Source: Methylococcales bacterium
Lineage (GTDB): Bacteria > Pseudomonadota > Gammaproteobacteria > Methylococcales > Methylomonadaceae
DNA: 16,390 nucleotides
Assembly: GCA_009692395.1 (NCBI GenBank)
Contig: SHZG01000023.1
Coordinates: 1-16,390, forward strand
Direction: 5' to 3'
A program made the position numbers and the translations under genes. Below the pieces are notes generated by a model. It was given only the letters and a program-made list of their open reading frames with translations. It searched no databases and was not told the origin of the DNA. Every line of letters starts with the position of its first letter. The stretch's first letter is position 1. Shown piece after piece: positions 13,004 through 16,390 of the stretch.

Positions 13004-14094
13004 AAATAGGCGTACTAGGCGCAGGACAACTGGCGCGTATGCTAGCGTTAGCGGGTATACCGCTAGGGCTGGAGTTTATTTTTTTAGACCCATCAAAAGA
13101 CGCGGGTGCAAACCGTTTAGGCAAAGCCTTAACAGGCGACTACGACGACCCTGAATTACTGGCACAATTGGCAGAACGCGCCGATGTCGTCACTTACGAA
13201 TTTGAAAATGTACCCGCACCTGTGGCTGAATTTCTCGCCTCACACACGCAAGTACACCCCGCACCCAAAGCCCTCGCCGTTGCCCAAGATCGCTTAGTTG
13301 AAAAAACCTTTTTCAATGATATAGGTATCGCCACGCCACACTATGCGGCGGTCAATAGTTCGGCAGAATTACAACAAGTAATGACTACCATCGCCTACCC
13401 TGCTATTTTAAAAAGTCGTACTCAAGGTTATGACGGCAAAGGACAATCGGTATTACGTTCAGCCAATGATTTAGCGGCTGCGTGGGATGTATTACAAGGC
13501 GTGCCTGCTATTGTGGAAGTCTTTGTCCCGTTTGATAGAGAAATTTCTATTGTTGCCGTGCGTAGCGTGTCAGGTGACATCGTGTTTTATTCCGTGGCTG
13601 AAAATGTGCATCGTGGCGGTATTCTGCGGGTCTCTACCGCACTGGATAATGACCCTATGCAAGCAACCGCTGAAAATTACGCCACTCGCTTATTGGAAGC
13701 CTTGGATTATGTCGGCGTACTAGCGTTAGAATTATTTGAAGTCAATGGTGCATTATTGGTCAATGAATTCGCCCCGCGTGTCCATAATTCAGGGCATTGG
13801 ACCATTGAAGGTGCGGAAACCAGCCAATTTGAAAACCACTGTCGTGCCATTGCAGGTCTACCGTTAGGTGCAACCAGTGTAGTTGGCTACTCGGCAATGG
13901 TTAATTTTATCGGCGGCTTACCTGATACCAACGCCTTATTGGCTTTGCCGCACACCCATTTGCATCTGTATGACAAAGAACCACGCACAGGGCGTAAAGT
14001 CGCTCACGTCACCGTTCGTGCTGACAGTGCCGAGCAGTTAGCTCAGTTAGTAAAACCTGTCATTGCAATGGCTGATGAAACAGATGATTCTTGA
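13000..14094 (+). CDS. purK: PurK, N5-CAIR synthetase
   Basis: This 364-residue ATP-grasp enzyme makes N5-carboxyaminoimidazole ribonucleotide from AIR, ATP and bicarbonate; PurE then rearranges the product. The N-terminal nucleotide-binding-like fold begins KIGVLGAGQLARMLALAG (2-19), with DVVTYEFENVP (62-72). The ATP-grasp core (about 95-285) includes AILKSRTQGYDGKGQSVL (135-152), FVPFDREISIVAVR (175-188) and the metal/substrate block VNEFAPRVHNSGHWTIEG (254-271). The length is typical (E. coli 355). The 4-nt overlap with purE shows an operon. A perfect 29-nt palindrome begins 4 nt after the stop and separates it from cysS. Confidence 0.97.
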   Translation: MKIGVLGAGQLARMLALAGIPLGLEFIFLDPSKDAGANRLGKALTGDYDDPELLAQLAERADVVTYEFENVPAPVAEFLASHTQVHPAPKALAVAQDRLVEKTFFNDIGIATPHYAAVNSSAELQQVMTTIAYPAILKSRTQGYDGKGQSVLRSANDLAAAWDVLQGVPAIVEVFVPFDREISIVAVRSVSGDIVFYSVAENVHRGGILRVSTALDNDPMQATAENYATRLLEALDYVGVLALELFEVNGALLVNEFAPRVHNSGHWTIEGAETSQFENHCRAIAGLPLGATSVVGYSAMVNFIGGLPDTNALLALPHTHLHLYDKEPRTGRKVAHVTVRADSAEQLAQLVKPVIAMADETDDS

Positions 14095-14097
14095 ATG

Positions 14098-14126
14098 GTA
14101 AAGACGTTGCACTGCAACGTCTTTAC
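14098..14126. repeat. Perfect 29-nt palindrome between purK and cysS
   Basis: The arms GTAAAGACGTTGCA (14098-14111) and TGCAACGTCTTTAC (14113-14126) are perfectly complementary around a single C. A partial second copy, GCAACG-ctaacg-TCTCTAC, follows at 14128-14146. The motif gacgttgca/tgcaacgtc is a recurrent intergenic repeat in some cyanobacteria and sulfur bacteria (from memory). It could fold in the mRNA and separate the purEK and cysS messages. Confidence 0.8.
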
Positions 14127-14155
14127 AGCAACGCTAACGTCTCTACTAAAAACTC

Positions 14156-15523
14156 ATGTTAAAAATATACAACACCCTCACTCGAAAAAAAGAACTCTTT
14201 CAGCCGCGTGTCGTGGGTACAGTCGGGCTATACGTCTGTGGCATGACGGTTTACGATTACTGCCACATTGGACACGCACGGGTCATGGTGGTATTTGATA
14301 CCGTCGCGCGGTATTTTCGTTATTTAGATTATGACTTAACCTACGTCCGCAATATCACCGACATCGACGACAAAATCATTCAACGCGCTATCGAAAACGG
14401 GGAAGATTACACCGCGCTGACGGAACGCTTCATCACCGCCATGCACGAAGACGAACAAGCGTTATCCGTGTTGCCCGTCGATATTGAACCCCGAGCCACC
14501 CAATCCATTCCCGACATTATCGCCATGATTGCAACCTTGATTAGCAAGGGTTTAGCATACATTGGCAGTAATGGTGATGTATTTTACGCAGTCACTAAAT
14601 TTAAAAATTACGGGCAATTATCAGGCAAAAATCTGGATGACTTGCAAGCGGGTGAACGGGTCGATGTAGACCACGCCAAAAATAACCCGCTGGATTTTGT
14701 CTTATGGAAAATGGCAAAAGCCAACGAACCCGCATGGCAATCACCGTGGGGCAATGGTCGGCCGGGTTGGCATATTGAATGCTCGGCAATGTCCACTTGT
14801 TGTTTAGGAAATTCCTTTGACATACACGGCGGCGGCATGGATTTACAGTTCCCGCACCATGAAAATGAAATCGCCCAATCCGAAGGCGCGACGGGTGAAA
14901 AATTTGTCAATGTGTGGATGCACAACGGTTTTGTGCGCGTTGATAATGAAAAAATGTCTAAATCGCTGGGCAATTTTTTCACCGTCCGCGAAGTATTAAA
15001 ACAATACCGCCCTGAAATTATTCGCTTTTTTATTCTCTCCAGTCATTACCGCAGCCCGCTCAATTATTCGGATGAATCACTCAATGAGGCTTATAGCGCG
15101 TTGACTCGTTTATATACTGCATTACGCGGTGTCGATAGCGTTGATTCAGCCGTAGATACAGATTACAAAGCCCGTTTTGAACAGGCAATGGACGATGATT
15201 TTAATACCCCCGTCGCCTTAGCGGTATTATTTGATTTAGCGCGGGATTTAAACAAAGCCAAAACCCACGAACCTGAAAAAGTAGCTGGTTTAGCAGCCAC
15301 TTTAAAACAATTAGCCAGCTTATTAGGCTTATTACAAGATGCCCCTGACGCATTTTTAAAAGGCGATGCAGACGACGACATCGAGCAACAAATTCAAGCG
15401 CGTATTGATGCCAAAAAAGCCAAAGACTGGGCAACCGCCGATAAAATCCGCAATGACTTAAAAGCCAATGGCATTATTTTAGAAGACTCCCCAGACGGCA
15501 CAACCAGCTGGCGGAGGGAATAA
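14156..15523 (+). CDS. cysS: Cysteinyl-tRNA synthetase
   Basis: This 455-residue class I aminoacyl-tRNA synthetase charges tRNA-Cys with cysteine (E. coli 461). The HIGH signature is CHIGHARV (36-43). The KMSKS loop is EKMSKSLGN (265-273). The zinc ligands that select cysteine are all present: Cys28 in YVCGMTVYD, Cys209 in HIECSAM, His234 and Glu238 in FPHHENEIA. The catalytic core continues with NITDIDDKII (66-75) and DIHGGGMDLQFPHH. A helical anticodon-binding region follows from about 310, and the C-terminal small domain has AKDWATADKIRNDLKANGI. No frameshift is seen. The start follows the palindrome and lacks a strong Shine-Dalgarno. It appears complete and functional. Confidence 0.97.
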   Translation: MLKIYNTLTRKKELFQPRVVGTVGLYVCGMTVYDYCHIGHARVMVVFDTVARYFRYLDYDLTYVRNITDIDDKIIQRAIENGEDYTALTERFITAMHEDEQALSVLPVDIEPRATQSIPDIIAMIATLISKGLAYIGSNGDVFYAVTKFKNYGQLSGKNLDDLQAGERVDVDHAKNNPLDFVLWKMAKANEPAWQSPWGNGRPGWHIECSAMSTCCLGNSFDIHGGGMDLQFPHHENEIAQSEGATGEKFVNVWMHNGFVRVDNEKMSKSLGNFFTVREVLKQYRPEIIRFFILSSHYRSPLNYSDESLNEAYSALTRLYTALRGVDSVDSAVDTDYKARFEQAMDDDFNTPVALAVLFDLARDLNKAKTHEPEKVAGLAATLKQLASLLGLLQDAPDAFLKGDADDDIEQQIQARIDAKKAKDWATADKIRNDLKANGIILEDSPDGTTSWRRE

Positions 15524-15537
15524 GTATACACTTCATA

Positions 15538-15586
15538 GTTCCCACTGCTCCAGCATGGGAATTCATCCTGCAACGCTCCAGCGTTG
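15538..15586. repeat. Two-hairpin REP element before hicB
   Basis: Palindrome one is TTCCCA-c-TGCT-cc-AGCA-TGGGAA (15539-15561), with one bulged base. Palindrome two is CAACGCT-cc-AGCGTTG (15571-15586), perfect. It has the same design as 9479-9523. It begins 15 nt after the cysS stop and may act as the 3' boundary of that message; hicB begins 23 nt after it. Confidence 0.78.
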
Positions 15587-15609
15587 TGTGTACACGAAAG
15601 GAATAACTT

Positions 15610-15822
15610 ATGCGTTACGCAATCGTTATTGAAAAAGCAGAAAATAATTATTCAGCCTATGTTCCAGATTTACTGGGTTGTGTTGCCACAGGTGCAACTA
15701 TTGAAGAAGCCGAGCGTGAAATTCGTACCGCTATCGAATTTCATCTTGCAGGTATGATTGAAGACGGTTTACCTATCCCACAGCCAATCAGTATTGTTGA
15801 ATATATTGAAGTGGCGGCGTGA
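15610..15822 (+). CDS. HicB-family antitoxin-like protein, no hicA
   Basis: This is a 70-residue HicB-type protein with the partial RNase H-like fold. Family-typical patterns are MRYAIVIEKAENNYSAYVPD (1-20), LLGCVATGATIEEAEREIRT (21-40) and AIEFHLAGMIEDGLPIPQP (41-59). In complete systems HicB neutralises HicA, an mRNA interferase, and often represses the operon. No hicA is visible either side: upstream is a REP element and cysS, downstream is a vapBC-like locus. It lacks an added C-terminal DNA-binding domain. An AAAGGA Shine-Dalgarno (15597-15602) supports translation. It is either an orphan antitoxin, a remnant, or a HicB-fold protein recruited for another role. Confidence 0.85.
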   Translation: MRYAIVIEKAENNYSAYVPDLLGCVATGATIEEAEREIRTAIEFHLAGMIEDGLPIPQPISIVEYIEVAA

Positions 15823-15859
15823 ATAATTCAAAACGCTAATAAGTAATTAAGAGGCGAAA

Positions 15860-16087
15860 ATGACTATTACAGAACACAGATTAACTATCGCTCAACAAAT
15901 TCAAGAATTATCCGAAGAATCGCTGTGTGAACTAGAAAAAATTATTACCCAATTAAAAACAGCTCACAGTCATTCTTTGCCGCAAAAAAATAAAATAGGT
16001 TTGAAAAATTTATTGGCTTCGTGGAGTCCTGTAGACGATTTTCCTGAAATAGAAGATAAGCCACCTACGGCTGAGGATATTTTTTAA
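15860..16087 (+). CDS. VapB-like antitoxin of a PIN-toxin pair
   Basis: This 75-residue protein is encoded immediately before a PIN-domain toxin, overlapping its start by one base (TAATG). The N-terminal half (about 5-32) is a predicted amphipathic helix, IAQQIQELSEESLCELEKII. The C-terminal third is acidic (SPVDDFPEIEDKPPTAEDIF) and would wrap around the toxin. It does not clearly show an AbrB, RHH or Phd DNA-binding fold, so the antitoxin class is inferred from size, charge and position. A GAGG Shine-Dalgarno lies at 15851-15854. The gene is intact although its toxin is interrupted, so it is now an orphan. Confidence 0.72.
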   Translation: MTITEHRLTIAQQIQELSEESLCELEKIITQLKTAHSHSLPQKNKIGLKNLLASWSPVDDFPEIEDKPPTAEDIF

Positions 16088-16254
16088 TGCGGCAATATCT
16101 ATTAGATACTAATATTTTGTCGCATGTAATTAAACAACCACAAAGCACCTTAACCCAAAAAATATTGGCATTAGAATCCGATAGTTTGTGTACCAGTATC
16201 ATCGTCGCTTGTGAATTACATTATGGGGTTGAGAAAAAAGGGGTAGTGGATTAA
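16087..16254 (+). pseudogene. VapC-like PIN toxin, interrupted by IS1
   Basis: The native portion (16087-16241) encodes 51-52 residues. MRQYLLDTNILSHVIKQP carries the first catalytic aspartate (Asp7 in LDTN). SIIVACELHYGVEKK carries the conserved glutamate (Glu43) and the YGVEK block typical of VapC. At 16242 the IS1 left inverted repeat begins; the ORF picks up a few IS codons and stops at 16252-16254. The second half of the PIN domain, with two more acidic residues, is missing, so the product cannot be an active ribonuclease. The 3' half may lie beyond the IS, outside the window. Confidence 0.85.
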
Positions 16255-16390
16255 ATCTGTGATGATAGATTAAAATCACGGGCAGAATAAAATCACACTT
16301 ACCTAAAAGACCTTATGAGCTGCTACCAAGAAATCACCTGTCCATTCTGTAAAAGTAACCAGATGGGCAAGTCAGGACGCAATGCAACGG
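16242..16390 (+). mobile_element. IS1-family element, 5' end only
   Basis: The left terminal inverted repeat, GGTAGTGGATTAAATCTGT (16242-16260), matches the complement of the repeat at 130-148 with one mismatch. A short AT-rich leader and the start of the transposase follow. The insertion is inside vapC. The target duplication cannot be checked because the other end is outside the window. Confidence 0.87.
16315..16390 (+). CDS. IS1-family transposase, N-terminal fragment
   Basis: The ATG opens a frame reading MSCYQEITCPFCKSNQMG and on to the window edge (25 codons). The CPFC pair is the first half of the zinc finger found at the N-terminus of IS1 InsA-type proteins, which bind the terminal repeats. 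Together with the C-terminal fragment at 2-127 it suggests one multicopy IS1 subtype. The gene is cut by the window edge. Confidence 0.85.
   Translation, partial: MSCYQEITCPFCKSNQMGKSGRNAT

Noticed and set aside
1..16390. Small circular plasmid closed through one IS1
   Set aside because: The gene content is chromosomal (cysS, ubiE, purEK), and the flanks outside the two IS1 ends share no target duplication.
15610..16390. New multi-gene defence system at the right end
   Set aside because: The genes are a lone HicB and a vapBC pair broken by IS1. No nuclease, NTPase, reverse transcriptase or other defence effector is present.

Overview
The window looks like chromosomal DNA of a gammaproteobacterium. 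It carries UbiE, PurE/PurK, CysS, RhlE, a QseBC-type two-component pair and a DUF971 gene next to ubiE, all with gammaproteobacterial-style sequences and motifs. The DNA is moderately AT-rich by eye and unusually dense in short palindromic intergenic repeats and insertion-sequence debris. That texture recalls large sulfur bacteria (Beggiatoa/Thiothrix-like Thiotrichales). This placement is an inference from memory of such genomes, not a database result.

Layout. Both window ends lie inside IS1-family elements in the same orientation: the last 42 codons of one transposase on the left and the first 25 codons of another on the right. This is what a contig broken at a multicopy IS would look like. 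From 128 to about 1030 there is one small membrane-protein ORF, then a repeat field: two diverged copies of a palindromic element, plus a 129-bp MITE-like element inserted in the loop of a REP hairpin. Next comes a likely co-directional cluster: a CDF metal-efflux transporter, a DUF971 protein and ubiE (1031-3100). Positions 3184-4339 hold a broken vapBC-like locus. Its antitoxin is frameshifted, and its toxin is cut after about 12 codons by an internally deleted IS701-like element on the minus strand. A fumarylacetoacetate-hydrolase-family gene (4552-5421) converges on, and overlaps by 20 bp, a QseBC-like histidine kinase/response regulator operon on the minus strand (5402-7668).

From 7885 come a YdjM-like membrane metal-dependent hydrolase, a class I methyltransferase, a REP element, and rhlE with a long, probably structured leader. 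An AT-rich section follows on the minus strand, with trhO (tRNA U34 hydroxylase). Then comes the plus-strand purE-purK operon (4-nt overlap), a perfect 29-nt palindrome, cysS, another REP element, a solitary hicB and a second vapBC locus. The vapC of that locus is interrupted by the right-hand IS1.

How it fits together. The core genes are ordinary housekeeping functions: quinone biosynthesis, purine biosynthesis, Cys-tRNA charging, tRNA modification, RNA remodelling and metal efflux. The interest is in the accessory layer. Three toxin-antitoxin remnants contain no intact toxin, and two of the toxins are interrupted by transposons. There are also nested small mobile elements, a repeat whose copies diverge with codon periodicity, and a histidine kinase whose sensor region contains an internal duplication. 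I found no CRISPR array, rRNA, tRNA or convincing new multi-gene defence system.
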